The notes beneath the pieces are model-generated. The model saw only the letters and a program-made list of their open reading frames with translations. It was not told the DNA's origin and did no database searches. A program made the translations under genes and the position numbers. A stretch of DNA of 64,000 bases from Peribacillus butanolivorans (GTDB lineage Bacteria; Bacillota; Bacilli; Bacillales; DSM-1321), in the NCBI RefSeq assembly GCF_001273755.1, contig NZ_LGYA01000001.1, positions 124,001-188,000 of the forward strand, read 5' to 3'. Shown piece after piece: positions 17,884 to 26,293 of the stretch (position 1 is the stretch's first letter; each line of letters opens with the position of its first letter).

Positions 17884-18795
17884 TCAATTTTCAAACGGTT
17901 TTATGAGTCCATAAAGGGTTTCAATAACGGGAAGTTTTAAATTGACCCTTTCAGCTAGACGCAGTGCACCACCTTGTAAATGCTCTACTTCAAGGGTTTG
18001 GCCTTTTCTAAGGTCTTGATGCATGGAAGAGGTTGATTCGTCCGGTAAACCTGCCATGTTTTCTAGTGCCTGAGCAACATTCTGTTCTGTTATTCCAACG
18101 TTATAAGCATTTGCAAGTTTCTTCATTTCAATAAGGACATGTTCTAGTAACCTATTAGTTTCCGGGAATCTCCGTATTGTGCCAATAGGGAGGTTGGAAG
18201 CGGTTGTTACACCGGAGAAAGCGGTAATGAACATATATTTAATCCACATCCTGATTAAAATGTTTTCTGTTCTGCTTGCCCCCATGATAGCTGAACGGAC
18301 TGCCTGTTCAAATTCGTCGCAAATCTTTGTTTGTGAGGGATGAAGCGGGCCAAAGATTAAATCGTGATTCTTATTGGAGTGAATTACATGGCCCTTTTCG
18401 TTTAGGGTAGCGATAATGAAGGCGCTTCCCCCTATGACGGCTGCTTCACTTAGTTCGTCTTGCAAAATGGAGATATGTTCTATTCCATTCAAAAGCGGAA
18501 GGATCTTCGCGCCTTTTTCAACAAGCAGCTTCAAGTCAGGGATGGTCCCCTGCAAGTGCTGGCCTTTTACGGCAAGAATCACTAGATCAACTTGTTCTAT
18601 TTTCTTTACATCTTCTATGATATGTAGCTCGTTAAAATCATAGTTTCCATGAGGACTAGTTATTCTTAGGCCATTTTCTTTCAATTGTTGGGCACGTTTT
18701 TTTCGGACAAGGTATTGAACATGCTGTCCGGCCTGTTGTAACCTTCCACCAAAGTAGGAACCTAGTGCACCAGCCCCAATAATGACAATATTCAA
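17884..18795 (-). CDS. panE: 2-dehydropantoate 2-reductase family (PanE/ApbA) protein
   Basis: A 303-residue NADPH-dependent reductase of the PanE/ApbA family; the family enzyme makes pantoate for CoA synthesis. The N-terminus is a Rossmann motif (VIIGAGALGSYFGG). The catalytic lysine is present in MWIKYMF, but the asparagine expected four residues later in PanE (KxxxN) is isoleucine, so this may be a paralogue with another 2-oxo acid substrate. I choose TTG 18795 because GAGGTG lies six bases upstream; the GTG at 18804 overlaps that site. It is monocistronic with a palindromic putative operator upstream. Confidence 0.78.
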   Translation of the reverse strand: MNIVIIGAGALGSYFGGRLQQAGQHVQYLVRKKRAQQLKENGLRITSPHGNYDFNELHIIEDVKKIEQVDLVILAVKGQHLQGTIPDLKLLVEKGAKILPLLNGIEHISILQDELSEAAVIGGSAFIIATLNEKGHVIHSNKNHDLIFGPLHPSQTKICDEFEQAVRSAIMGASRTENILIRMWIKYMFITAFSGVTTASNLPIGTIRRFPETNRLLEHVLIEMKKLANAYNVGITEQNVAQALENMAGLPDESTSSMHQDLRKGQTLEVEHLQGGALRLAERVNLKLPVIETLYGLIKPFEN

Positions 18796-18814
18796 AGTGC
18801 GCACCTCTCTTTTA

Positions 18815-18830
18815 ATTAGGATGTCCTAAT
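18815..18830. promoter_or_regulatory. 16-bp palindrome upstream of the PanE-like gene
   Basis: ATTAGGATGTCCTAAT has perfect 7-bp arms and lies just upstream of the ribosome site, where a repressor would block transcription. The cognate regulator is unknown. Confidence 0.4.
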
Positions 18831-18961
18831 CATAACATCGACTGAATTTTCAGTAAATGTTATGTGGAATAATAAGGTTGTATTCTTAAACTATGTATTT
18901 ACGAACACAGCCAAAAGATACAAAAGCTGTGTAGTTTAAAAATCGGAGGCTGATGAAAAAA

Positions 18962-18975
18962 AGAAAGCGATTCCA
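18962..18975. promoter_or_regulatory. Weak cre-like site of the tre operon
   Basis: AGAAAGCGATTCCA matches 12 of 14 cre positions just upstream of the treP -35 box. Trehalose operons are usually under CcpA. Confidence 0.4.
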
Positions 18976-18983
18976 TTTTTTCC

Positions 18984-19036
18984 TTGACTAACTTGTATAT
19001 ACAAGTTAGTCTATCAATAACAAACATGTATATACA
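18984..19036 (+). promoter_or_regulatory. treP promoter with two TreR operators
   Basis: A perfect 26-bp palindrome at 18986-19011, centred on TTGTATATACAA, overlaps a promoter (TTGACT at 18984 and TAGTCT at 19007, 17-base spacing). A second core TGTATATACA lies at 19027-19036. The core is the TreR operator of B. subtilis, and treR is the last gene of the operon downstream, so trehalose-6-phosphate induction is expected. Confidence 0.88.
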
Positions 19037-19082
19037 AATTTAGGGAAGAGACGAACAATAAATGTTAAGGGGAGGGATTGTT

Positions 19083-20543
19083 ATGGCAAAGGAATATAGT
19101 CAGATAGTGGAAGGAATCGTCAAAGGAGTAGGAGGAAAAGAGAATATCCAGTCTGCAACGCATTGTGTTACAAGGCTTCGGTTTGCATTGAAAGATGAAA
19201 CGAAAGTGGATAAGGAGGCACTCGATAAAATCGATGTGGTGAAGGGGGCCTTTTCCGCTAATGGTCAATTTCAGGTCGTGATCGGGCAGGGGACGGTAAA
19301 CAAGGTATATGCGGAAATGGTCGAAGCCACAGGAATTGGGATTGCTACGAAGGAAGAAACGAAATCAGTTGCTGAAAGTAATTTAAATCCACTTCAAAGG
19401 GCGGTTAAGGCGTTAGCTGATATCTTTATCCCAATCCTTCCTGCAATCGTGACGGCTGGTTTATTATTGGGAATCAATAATATCCTGACTGGGACAGGTA
19501 TCTTTTTTGAAAAAAAATCCCTTGTCCAAGTCTATACCCAGTGGAGTGATTTTGCCGATATCATTAACCTAATAGCCAACACGGCCTTCACATTCCTCCC
19601 GGCACTTGTCGGTTGGTCAGCCGTGAAGCGATTTGGTGGTAATCCATTGCTTGGAATTATTCTAGGATTGATGCTGGTTCATCCAAGCTTATTAAATGCT
19701 TGGGATTATCCAAAAGCAAAGGCAGCTGGCGATATTGGTATGTGGAATTTATTTGGCCTTCAGATTGAAAAAGTAGGCTACCAGGGTCAGGTGCTCCCTA
19801 TTTTAGTAGCTTCCTATGTACTGGCGAAAATCGAAGTGTTTTTGAATAAACGGGTTGCCGATTCCTTTCAATTGCTGGTAGTCGCACCGATATCATTACT
19901 AATCACTGGTTTTCTGGCCTTCATCGTCATCGGACCAGTGACTTTTACGATTGGAAACTGGATCACTTCCTTATTCGTTGGAATATTCGACATGGCGCCT
20001 GTTATAGGAGGGCTGCTATATGGTGCATTATATGCTCCGCTGGTTATTACTGGGATGCATCATACCTTCCTAGCGGTTGACTTTCAGCTCATCGGTTCGA
20101 TTGGAAGTACCTTCCTGTGGCCGATTCTTGCACTTTCGAATATTGCCCAAGGTGCATCGGCACTTGCCATGATGTTTCTGGCGAAAAATGATGAAAAACT
20201 GCGAGGACTGTCGCTGACGTCATCGATCTCAGCATTTCTTGGTGTAACTGAACCAGCTATGTTCGGGGTAAATCTGCGTTATCGTTTTCCGTTTTATTCA
20301 GCAATGATCGGTTCGGCACTTGGTGCTGTCTATATTATGCTAAATGCTGTCACATCACCCTCTATCGGTGTTGGCGGAATACCAGCAATTTTCTCGATTT
20401 TTCCAAATAAATGGATTTCATTTAGCATCGGCATGGTCATAGCAATTATCGTCCCCTTTTTTCTTACTTTTTTCCTGGGGAAATCAAAAAAATATACTCT
20501 AAATAGTAAAAAGATTACAAGAATTGAAGACCATAGCGTCTAA
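19083..20543 (+). CDS. treP: PTS trehalose-specific EIIBC component
   Basis: A 486-residue PTS permease that imports trehalose as trehalose-6-phosphate. The EIIB domain (1-80) carries the phosphorylated cysteine in SATHCVTRLRF; the rest is an EIIC membrane domain with the GMHHTFLAVDFQ and GVTEPAMFGVN motifs. No EIIA domain is fused, so a glucose-type EIIA must serve in trans. ATG 19083 follows GGGGAGGG; the open frame to 19062 covers that site. It is the first gene of treP-treA-treR. Confidence 0.95.
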   Translation: MAKEYSQIVEGIVKGVGGKENIQSATHCVTRLRFALKDETKVDKEALDKIDVVKGAFSANGQFQVVIGQGTVNKVYAEMVEATGIGIATKEETKSVAESNLNPLQRAVKALADIFIPILPAIVTAGLLLGINNILTGTGIFFEKKSLVQVYTQWSDFADIINLIANTAFTFLPALVGWSAVKRFGGNPLLGIILGLMLVHPSLLNAWDYPKAKAAGDIGMWNLFGLQIEKVGYQGQVLPILVASYVLAKIEVFLNKRVADSFQLLVVAPISLLITGFLAFIVIGPVTFTIGNWITSLFVGIFDMAPVIGGLLYGALYAPLVITGMHHTFLAVDFQLIGSIGSTFLWPILALSNIAQGASALAMMFLAKNDEKLRGLSLTSSISAFLGVTEPAMFGVNLRYRFPFYSAMIGSALGAVYIMLNAVTSPSIGVGGIPAIFSIFPNKWISFSIGMVIAIIVPFFLTFFLGKSKKYTLNSKKITRIEDHSV

Positions 20544-20567
20544 GTTTAATAAAAGAAAGGACGTGAC

Positions 20568-22253
20568 ATGATGAAGGAATGGTGGAGAAAAGCGACTGTT
20601 TATCAAATCTATCCGAAGAGCTTTAATGATACGACCGGAAATGGCATCGGTGATATTAAGGGAATTATTGAAAAGCTTGCTTATTTAAACGAGCTCGGAG
20701 TGGATGTTATCTGGCTTACACCGATTTACAAATCACCTCAAAAAGATAATGGCTATGATATTAGTGATTATTATTCAATTGATGAAGAATATGGATCGAT
20801 GAGGGATTTTGAAGACCTGGTAGCTGCAGCTCATGAACACGGAATTAGAATCATCATGGATCTTGTCGTAAATCACACCTCGACTGAGCATGAATGGTTT
20901 AAACGAGCATTAGAAAGTGATGATTCTCGATTCCGCGATTTTTATATTTGGAGGGATCCGATAGACGGTCATGAACCGAACAATTGGCTTTCTAAGTTTG
21001 GCGGATCAGCCTGGAAGCTGGATGAAAAATCCGGTAAGTATTATTTGCATCTTTTTGATGAAACTCAGGCTGATTTAAATTGGGAAAACCCTCAGGTTAG
21101 GCAGGAAATTTATAAACTGATGCATTATTGGTTTGAAAAAGGGATCGATGGCTTTCGGCTTGATGTAATCAATCTCATTTCTAAGAATCAGCAATTTCCC
21201 AATGACGACGGTACACTTGCGCCTGGTGACGGCAGAAAATTTTATACGGATGGGCCGCGCGTACATGAATTTTTGCATGAGATGAACCAAAGTGTACTTT
21301 CCAATTATGACAGCATGACAGTCGGGGAGATGTCTTCGACGACGATTGAGGATTGTATCTCCTATTCGTCTCCTAAGCGGAATGAACTGAGTATGACGTT
21401 TAACTTCCATCATTTAAAAGTGGATTACCCAAACGGAGAAAAATGGGCGGTTGGCGAATTTGATTTTCTATCTCTTAAGCAGATTCTTTCAAAGTGGCAG
21501 ATGGAGATGCATCAGGGTGGGGGTTGGAATGCACTATTTTGGTCCAATCATGATCAACCCCGAATTGTCTCACGCTATGGAGATGATGCGTTATATCATC
21601 AAGAATCGGCGAAAATGTTGGCAACAACGATTCATATGATGCAGGGGACACCATTCATTTATCAGGGCGAAGAGTTTGGGATGACAAATCCGAATTTTGA
21701 CAGAATCGAGCAGTACCGGGATGTAGAAACATTGAATTATTTTCGAAATATGAAGAAGCAGGGGATGTCAGAGCAGGAGATTTATTGTATATTACAGCAT
21801 AAGTCACGAGACAACTCGAGAACGCCTGTACAGTGGAATGAATTGAAGGAGGCGGGTTTTACGAAAGGGACCCCATGGATTCCAGTGGCAGAAAACTATC
21901 GGGATGTTAATGCAGCACAAGCATTGAATGATCAGGATTCAATTTTCTACCATTACCAGAAACTAATCCAGCTTCGCAAAGAATATGAAATAATAACGAG
22001 CGGTGATTATAAAATAATTCAGTCAGAACATCCTGAGTTATTTATCTATGTCCGTAGCTACCGAGACGAACAGCTTCTTGTGGTTAATAATTTTTATGCA
22101 AAAGATACAAAATTAATTCTGCCTGCGGAACTTCTGAATAATGAATCTGAGACTATACTCATCGGAAATTATTCTCAGTCATTGCCTCTATGTCGCAAAA
22201 TGGAAATTAGACCTTATGAATCCATCGTTTATCATTTGAAAAAGAAATGGTAA
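20568..22253 (+). CDS. treA: Alpha,alpha-phosphotrehalase (trehalose-6-phosphate hydrolase)
   Basis: A 561-residue GH13 enzyme that splits trehalose-6-phosphate into glucose and glucose-6-phosphate in the cytoplasm. Catalytic regions are visible in order: MDLVVNHTS, GFRLDVINLIS (nucleophile D), VGEMSSTT (acid E) and WSNHDQPR (D). The length is that of B. subtilis TreA (561). ATG 20568 has AAAGGACG upstream, 24 bases after the treP stop, so the genes share a transcript. Confidence 0.95.
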   Translation: MMKEWWRKATVYQIYPKSFNDTTGNGIGDIKGIIEKLAYLNELGVDVIWLTPIYKSPQKDNGYDISDYYSIDEEYGSMRDFEDLVAAAHEHGIRIIMDLVVNHTSTEHEWFKRALESDDSRFRDFYIWRDPIDGHEPNNWLSKFGGSAWKLDEKSGKYYLHLFDETQADLNWENPQVRQEIYKLMHYWFEKGIDGFRLDVINLISKNQQFPNDDGTLAPGDGRKFYTDGPRVHEFLHEMNQSVLSNYDSMTVGEMSSTTIEDCISYSSPKRNELSMTFNFHHLKVDYPNGEKWAVGEFDFLSLKQILSKWQMEMHQGGGWNALFWSNHDQPRIVSRYGDDALYHQESAKMLATTIHMMQGTPFIYQGEEFGMTNPNFDRIEQYRDVETLNYFRNMKKQGMSEQEIYCILQHKSRDNSRTPVQWNELKEAGFTKGTPWIPVAENYRDVNAAQALNDQDSIFYHYQKLIQLRKEYEIITSGDYKIIQSEHPELFIYVRSYRDEQLLVVNNFYAKDTKLILPAELLNNESETILIGNYSQSLPLCRKMEIRPYESIVYHLKKKW

Positions 22254-22273
22254 AATACTTTGGGTGATAATTA

Positions 22274-22984
22274 ATGAAAAATAAATTTATGAAGATATAT
22301 GAAAATATTTCAAAACAAATACTTGATGGACGTCTAATCGCGGGGGATATGCTGCCGTCTGAAAATGAATTGGCTGAAAGTCATTCTGCGTCAAGGGAAA
22401 CGATTAGGAAGGCACTGAAGATGCTGTCGGAAGATGGGTACATCCACAAAGTCCAGGGTAAAGGATCAATTGTTCTGGAAATGAAGCGACTTGACTTCCC
22501 AGTTTCCGGACTTGTCAGCTTCAAGGAGTTAACCCAAAAAATGGGCGAGAGGGCGAAAACATATGTTGAAACCTTCGAGAAGATTAATCCGAGTCCTGCC
22601 TTGCAGGAAGCATTAAAGCAAACAGAAGATGAACTAGTATGGAAAGTCATCCGTGTTCGTGAAATTGATGGAGAACGAATTATCCTGGATAAAGATTTCC
22701 TTGCAGAGAAGTATGTCCCTCTTCTGACCATAGACATTTGCCGGAAATCCATTTACGAATATTTGGAAGAAGATTTGGGTCTTTCAATTGGCTTTGCCAA
22801 AAAAGAAATCACGATTGAGGAGCCAACAAAGGAAGATCGGAAACTACTCGATCTTGAAGGTTTTCACAGCATAGTCGTTGTCAAAAGTCACGTTTACCTT
22901 GATAATGCTAGTTTATTTCAATTCACCGAATCCCGTCACCGTCCTGATAAATTTCGATTCGTCGATTTCGCAAGAAGAAAATGA
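22274..22984 (+). CDS. treR: Trehalose operon repressor TreR (GntR family)
   Basis: A 236-residue GntR-family repressor with a winged helix at 1-70 (LPSENELAESHSASRETIRKAL) and a UTRA effector domain ending in RFVDFARRK, as in B. subtilis TreR. It begins 20 bases after treA with a modest GGGTGAT site, which would keep repressor levels low. Its operators are the TTGTATATACAA sites before treP. Trehalose-6-phosphate is the known inducer of the family. Confidence 0.94.
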   Translation: MKNKFMKIYENISKQILDGRLIAGDMLPSENELAESHSASRETIRKALKMLSEDGYIHKVQGKGSIVLEMKRLDFPVSGLVSFKELTQKMGERAKTYVETFEKINPSPALQEALKQTEDELVWKVIRVREIDGERIILDKDFLAEKYVPLLTIDICRKSIYEYLEEDLGLSIGFAKKEITIEEPTKEDRKLLDLEGFHSIVVVKSHVYLDNASLFQFTESRHRPDKFRFVDFARRK

Positions 22985-22996
22985 GAACATTACAAG

Positions 22997-23025
22997 AAGG
23001 TGCCTCATACGTAGGCGCCTTTTTT
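22997..23025 (+). terminator. Terminator of the tre operon
   Basis: AAGGTGCCT pairs with AGGCGCCTT and T follow. Confidence 0.85.
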
Positions 23026-23107
23026 GGTTTCCTTAGGCATTACCAATATTATTCAGCAAAATATAAAGAAACCTATAGTTTAGTAGTTGGTAGAGCATGA
23101 AAAAACA

Positions 23108-23141
23108 AAAAAACAGCCTGAAATCTATCAGGCTGTTTTTT
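23108..23141 (-). terminator. Terminator of the LysM-3D gene
   Basis: An AAACAGCCTGA/TCAGGCTGTTT stem is flanked by A and T runs directly beyond the stop codon. Confidence 0.88.
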
Positions 23142-23142
23142 G

Positions 23143-23703
23143 TTAATTATATACTTTAACTTTTACCGTTTTTCTACCCCAATTAATTGCTTTTGTATGA
23201 GAAGAGTAGAAGACGTCAATTTTATTCCCTTTGATTGCGCCGCCTTTATCTGCCGCAATGGCATCCCCGTATCCTTCTACATGAACTTTTGTTCCTAGTG
23301 GAATGACCTTAGGGTCGACTGAGATCGCTTTTGCGTTAGGGTTTTTCTTTAAGTTAAGACCCGATGCTGTAATACCGCTGCAACCTTTGCAGTTCGCAGT
23401 GTAAGCTGTAGCCTTCACGGTGATCGTTTTATATTTCTTGGATGATGACGTTTTAGCTTTAGCCTTAGGTTTAGCAGAGGTCGAAGTCTTCTTGACCTTT
23501 AAAACTTGTTTTGGATGGATGTTATCTTTTTTTAGGTTGTTCCAACTTTTGAGTTGATTGACTGTTATATTATGTTTATTGGCGATACTCCATAGTGAGT
23601 CGCCGCTTTTAACTTTGTATGTAGTAGTAGCAGCCGATGAAACTCCGGAAAAACTAAATACCAGGAAGAAAGCAGTGAAAATTGGAAGTAGTATTTTTTT
23701 CAA
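23143..23703 (-). CDS. Secreted LysM and 3D domain protein (YocH-like)
   Basis: A 186-residue exported wall protein. Residues 1-25 are a signal peptide ending near VSSAA. A LysM peptidoglycan-binding domain follows (TYKVKSGDSLWSIANKHNITVNQLK), then a lysine/serine-rich linker, then a C-terminal 3D domain with its conserved aspartates (AISVDPKVIPLGTKV, IAADKGGAIKGNKIDVF). YocH and related proteins are muralytic enzymes regulated by WalRK; I found no clear WalR repeat here. The start is TTG 23703 with GGAGAC upstream. It has one LysM where B. subtilis YocH has two. Confidence 0.87.
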   Translation of the reverse strand: MKKILLPIFTAFFLVFSFSGVSSAATTTYKVKSGDSLWSIANKHNITVNQLKSWNNLKKDNIHPKQVLKVKKTSTSAKPKAKAKTSSSKKYKTITVKATAYTANCKGCSGITASGLNLKKNPNAKAISVDPKVIPLGTKVHVEGYGDAIAADKGGAIKGNKIDVFYSSHTKAINWGRKTVKVKVYN

Positions 23704-23845
23704 ATGAATAGTCTCCTTTGTTTTAAATCGTAGACTTAGAATAACAGTTATATATGACAATAATGTTTCGCTGGAATAGTAATTGTGTTACAAAAGCGTT
23801 TCTGCTGATAAACAATTGTAATATAAACTGAGTAAAAAGAACTAA

Positions 23846-24166
23846 TCATTTAAATGTTCCAATATTATGTATTTTGTCAATATAATAGATTTTTTGTTTA
23901 ATACCCTTGATATAATGGCATAATTTGTTTAAAAAAATAAAATATGGTTGTGTTTTTTTAGGTTTAAAGGCCTGTATTTTTTGTAAAAAAGCAACACATA
24001 AAGAGTTGAATTCTTCTTTCTTTTTAGTGGATAGCGTCATCAATTCTTATTCACTTGTGAAATGAAGTTCGTAGTTTTTGAGGTTTTCTATTATTTGCGG
24101 GTTTTTCAATGATTTCACTATCATCTCTTCATCTAGTAAAAAAAGTTTTTCGTTGTAATAATAGAC
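23846..24166 (-). other. Intergenic stretch with possible coding remnants
   Basis: Minus-strand translation of 24050-24166 gives a protein-like tail (NEKLFLLDEEMIVKSLKNP, ending FTSE and a stop), and a 65-codon lysine-rich frame without ribosome site follows at 24043-23846. Neither has a recognisable start or family. It may be a truncated gene cut at the terminator of the M20 peptidase gene, or noncoding. Confidence 0.25.
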
Positions 24167-24170
24167 GCAT

Positions 24171-24202
24171 GAAAAAGCCGACAGCTAAGGAATGTCGGCT
24201 TG
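24171..24202 (-). terminator. Terminator of the M20 peptidase gene
   Basis: An AAGCCGACA/TGTCGGCTT stem is followed by T on the minus strand. Confidence 0.85.
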
Positions 24203-24216
24203 TAACATGAAATAAA

Positions 24217-25281
24217 TTAAGATAAAACGAATTCAGAAGCAAAATCGACGAGCATTTGTTGATAAACAGCAACAGATTCGAGACTTATACATTCCCTGTC
24301 GCCATGCCAGTTCTCACCTTTTGGGCCAAACTCAATAGCCGGGATATCATATGCCGCAAAAAAGACAGTATCAGCGGAGCCATGTTGTCCAAAAATGATA
24401 GCTTCCTGATTGGTGTTCTTTTCAATAATTGGACGAAGAAGAGTGATGAATGGGTCATTCTCTTCGGTTTTTACTGGCTTGCTGTACATGTTTATATGGA
24501 TATTATTCCCTGTCACGCTTTCAATCTGTGCAATAATCTCTTCCATGGTTTGGGTAGGGAGATAACGGATATCAAGACTGAGTAAGCAGGCATCCGGTAC
24601 CTTATTATAGACATCTCCACCTTTTATTTTAGCCAAATTAAGTGAGGGGGATGTGTAAAGTGGAGAATTTTCCCGAGTAAAGGGAAGTTCTTTAATTTTT
24701 TGATAGAGATCATACGCCTTTTCAATAGCATTCACTCCTTCCCATGGCCGGCTTCCATGTGCGGATTTACCTGATACTTCAATATCCAGATGAAGGGCTC
24801 CCTTGGCCTGCAGGCCGATCCCTAACTGCGTCGGCTCTGCACAGATTACAAAGTCCCCTCTATACCCATGCTTCGCTAAATATCCAGAACAGTTCAAACC
24901 GCCAATTTCTTCATCTGATACGATTTGGAGCTGGATTTTCAAACCTAAGTCTCTATCTTTTAGTTCTGAAAATGCACACATCATGCCTGCAATCCCCGCT
25001 TTCATATCAGCTGCCCCACGTCCATATAATTTCCCTTCATGAATCTCAGGGAAAAATTGATCCGGCGTCCCGCTGACAACATCGACATGGCCATTCCAAA
25101 TCACGGTTTTTTCTCCACTGCCAATTTCGCTTACAAGCATTTTGTACCCGTTATTTACTATTACATTCACGGTAAGTCCTTGCTTGCTAAGCCATTCCGC
25201 ACAGTATTCAACTGCTTCGTTGGCTCCTTCTTTTGATGAACTGTCAATAGATACTAAATCTTTAAGTAACTCGATGAGCAA
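24217..25281 (-). CDS. M20 family metallopeptidase (ArgE/DapE-like)
   Basis: A 354-residue zinc amidohydrolase. Metal-ligand motifs are intact: WNGHVDVV, GRGAADMKAG and the general-base region SDEEIGG, plus the C-terminal HGDRE histidine. The family removes acyl groups from amino acids (acetylornithine, succinyl-diaminopimelate) or cleaves dipeptides; the specific substrate cannot be told. The start is TTG 25281, eight bases after AGGAGG. It is a single gene with no arginine or lysine biosynthesis neighbours, so a scavenging role is as likely as biosynthesis. Confidence 0.85.
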   Translation of the reverse strand: MLIELLKDLVSIDSSSKEGANEAVEYCAEWLSKQGLTVNVIVNNGYKMLVSEIGSGEKTVIWNGHVDVVSGTPDQFFPEIHEGKLYGRGAADMKAGIAGMMCAFSELKDRDLGLKIQLQIVSDEEIGGLNCSGYLAKHGYRGDFVICAEPTQLGIGLQAKGALHLDIEVSGKSAHGSRPWEGVNAIEKAYDLYQKIKELPFTRENSPLYTSPSLNLAKIKGGDVYNKVPDACLLSLDIRYLPTQTMEEIIAQIESVTGNNIHINMYSKPVKTEENDPFITLLRPIIEKNTNQEAIIFGQHGSADTVFFAAYDIPAIEFGPKGENWHGDRECISLESVAVYQQMLVDFASEFVLS

Positions 25282-25371
25282 ATAGAAAACCTCCTAAAAA
25301 TATGCATACTATAATTATATATACCCTTATTAAGAAAGGGTTAAATCAAAAATATTTTCCTATTAAAAAAC

Positions 25372-25398
25372 GTTTATTCTTTTCATTTCTCAGGGTAT
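25372..25398 (+). promoter_or_regulatory. Sigma-B promoter of yflT
   Basis: GTTTAT at 25372 and GGGTAT at 25393, with a 15-base spacer, match the sigma-B consensus GTTTAA/GGGTAT at all but one base. It lies about 45 bp before the general stress gene. Confidence 0.75.
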
Positions 25399-25444
25399 GT
25401 AAAGGGGGAGCGACAATTTACATTCTTTAAGGAGGATGATAGAT

Positions 25445-25948
25445 ATGGATAAACGTATAATTGGTGTATATGAAACTGGAGAAGAGGCCATTAAGGCAGT
25501 TGAGGCTTTGCAAGCTCAAGGATATAATCGTGAAGATATTTCAGTCGTAGCGAAAGATAAAGAAGAATTAAGGACAGTGAATGAAGAAACGGGTACAAAA
25601 GTTGAAGAAGGGCTTGCTGCTGGTGCAGCGACCGGAGGCATCTTGGGCGGTGCAGCTGGTTTATTAGCAGGAGTAGGGGCGTTAGCGATTCCTGGAATTG
25701 GACCTGTATTAGCGGCTGGACCACTCGCTGCTACATTGGCTGGTGCAGCCGTGGGAGCTGGAACAGGCGGCCTGGCCGGCACATTAATTGGTCTAGGTAT
25801 ACCTGAAGAAGAGGCAAATCGATATGAAACAGATGTGAAGATTGGCAAGCTACTTGTGTTAGTTGATGCAGATGCGAGAAAAGCCCATTCTTCCTACTCA
25901 GGTATTACAGAAACGGATGAAACGCTTACTAAAAGTAGACCGCTTTAA
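25445..25948 (+). CDS. yflT: General stress protein, YflT/GS17M-like
   Basis: A 167-residue protein with an N-terminal domain of the heat-induced YflT family (RIIGVYETGEEAIKAVEALQAQGY, ISVVAKDKEEL), a long glycine/alanine-rich central segment that could insert in a membrane, and a C-terminal acidic domain (GIPEEEANRYETDVKIGKLLVLV). The biochemical role of the family is unknown. ATG 25445 has AAGGAGG upstream; ATG 25436 overlaps the site. The sigma-B promoter before it agrees with a general stress role. Confidence 0.85.
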   Translation: MDKRIIGVYETGEEAIKAVEALQAQGYNREDISVVAKDKEELRTVNEETGTKVEEGLAAGAATGGILGGAAGLLAGVGALAIPGIGPVLAAGPLAATLAGAAVGAGTGGLAGTLIGLGIPEEEANRYETDVKIGKLLVLVDADARKAHSSYSGITETDETLTKSRPL

Positions 25949-25960
25949 TAAATTTGGATA

Positions 25961-25995
25961 AAAAGGGACGGATCCTTAGGGTCCGTCCCTTTTTT
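25961..25995 (+). terminator. Terminator of yflT
   Basis: A stem of about twelve pairs (AAAGGGACGGA with TCCGTCCCTTT) and a T run. Confidence 0.9.
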
Positions 25996-25999
25996 GTTA

Positions 26000-26085
26000 G
26001 AAATGTCGACACCGAGCACACCGATCAATTTATCTCCATAATAAACGGCTTTGGCTGCGGTAATGACAAGTGTGTTCGTTGCTCC
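26000..26085 (-). pseudogene. Chemoreceptor/sensor dCACHE domain fragment
   Basis: Minus-strand translation gives 29 codons containing TAAKAVYYGDKLIGVLGVDIS, which is the end of a dCACHE ligand-binding domain as found in methyl-accepting chemotaxis proteins. Nothing before or after continues the gene, so this is a small relic cut off at the yflT terminator. Confidence 0.5.
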
Positions 26086-26249
26086 TTAAGCACTTCAAAT
26101 TTTTAAAATGGTTTCAATAGATATTTCGGCATGTTTTTACTTTTTTGAAGCTTTTAGTTGGAATATTCTTGTAACTATTAATAATGTTGTTAGGTATCTT
26201 TATCAGAGCAGATTACAGATGGAAGAGAGGGGGGAATATAGATGAAATA

Positions 26250-26289
26250 AAAAAAGAGCGGACTGTCATAGTCAACTCTTCCGTTCTTT
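26250..26289 (-). terminator. Terminator of ydbST
   Basis: An AGAGCGGA/TCCGTTCT outer stem with an inner GACTGTCATAGTC hairpin is followed by seven T on the minus strand. Confidence 0.75.
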
Positions 26290-26293
26290 AACC

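Noticed and set aside
23846-24043. 65-codon lysine-rich minus-strand frame as a real gene
   Set aside because: ATG has no Shine-Dalgarno site and I recognise no family; kept only as part of a possible remnant.
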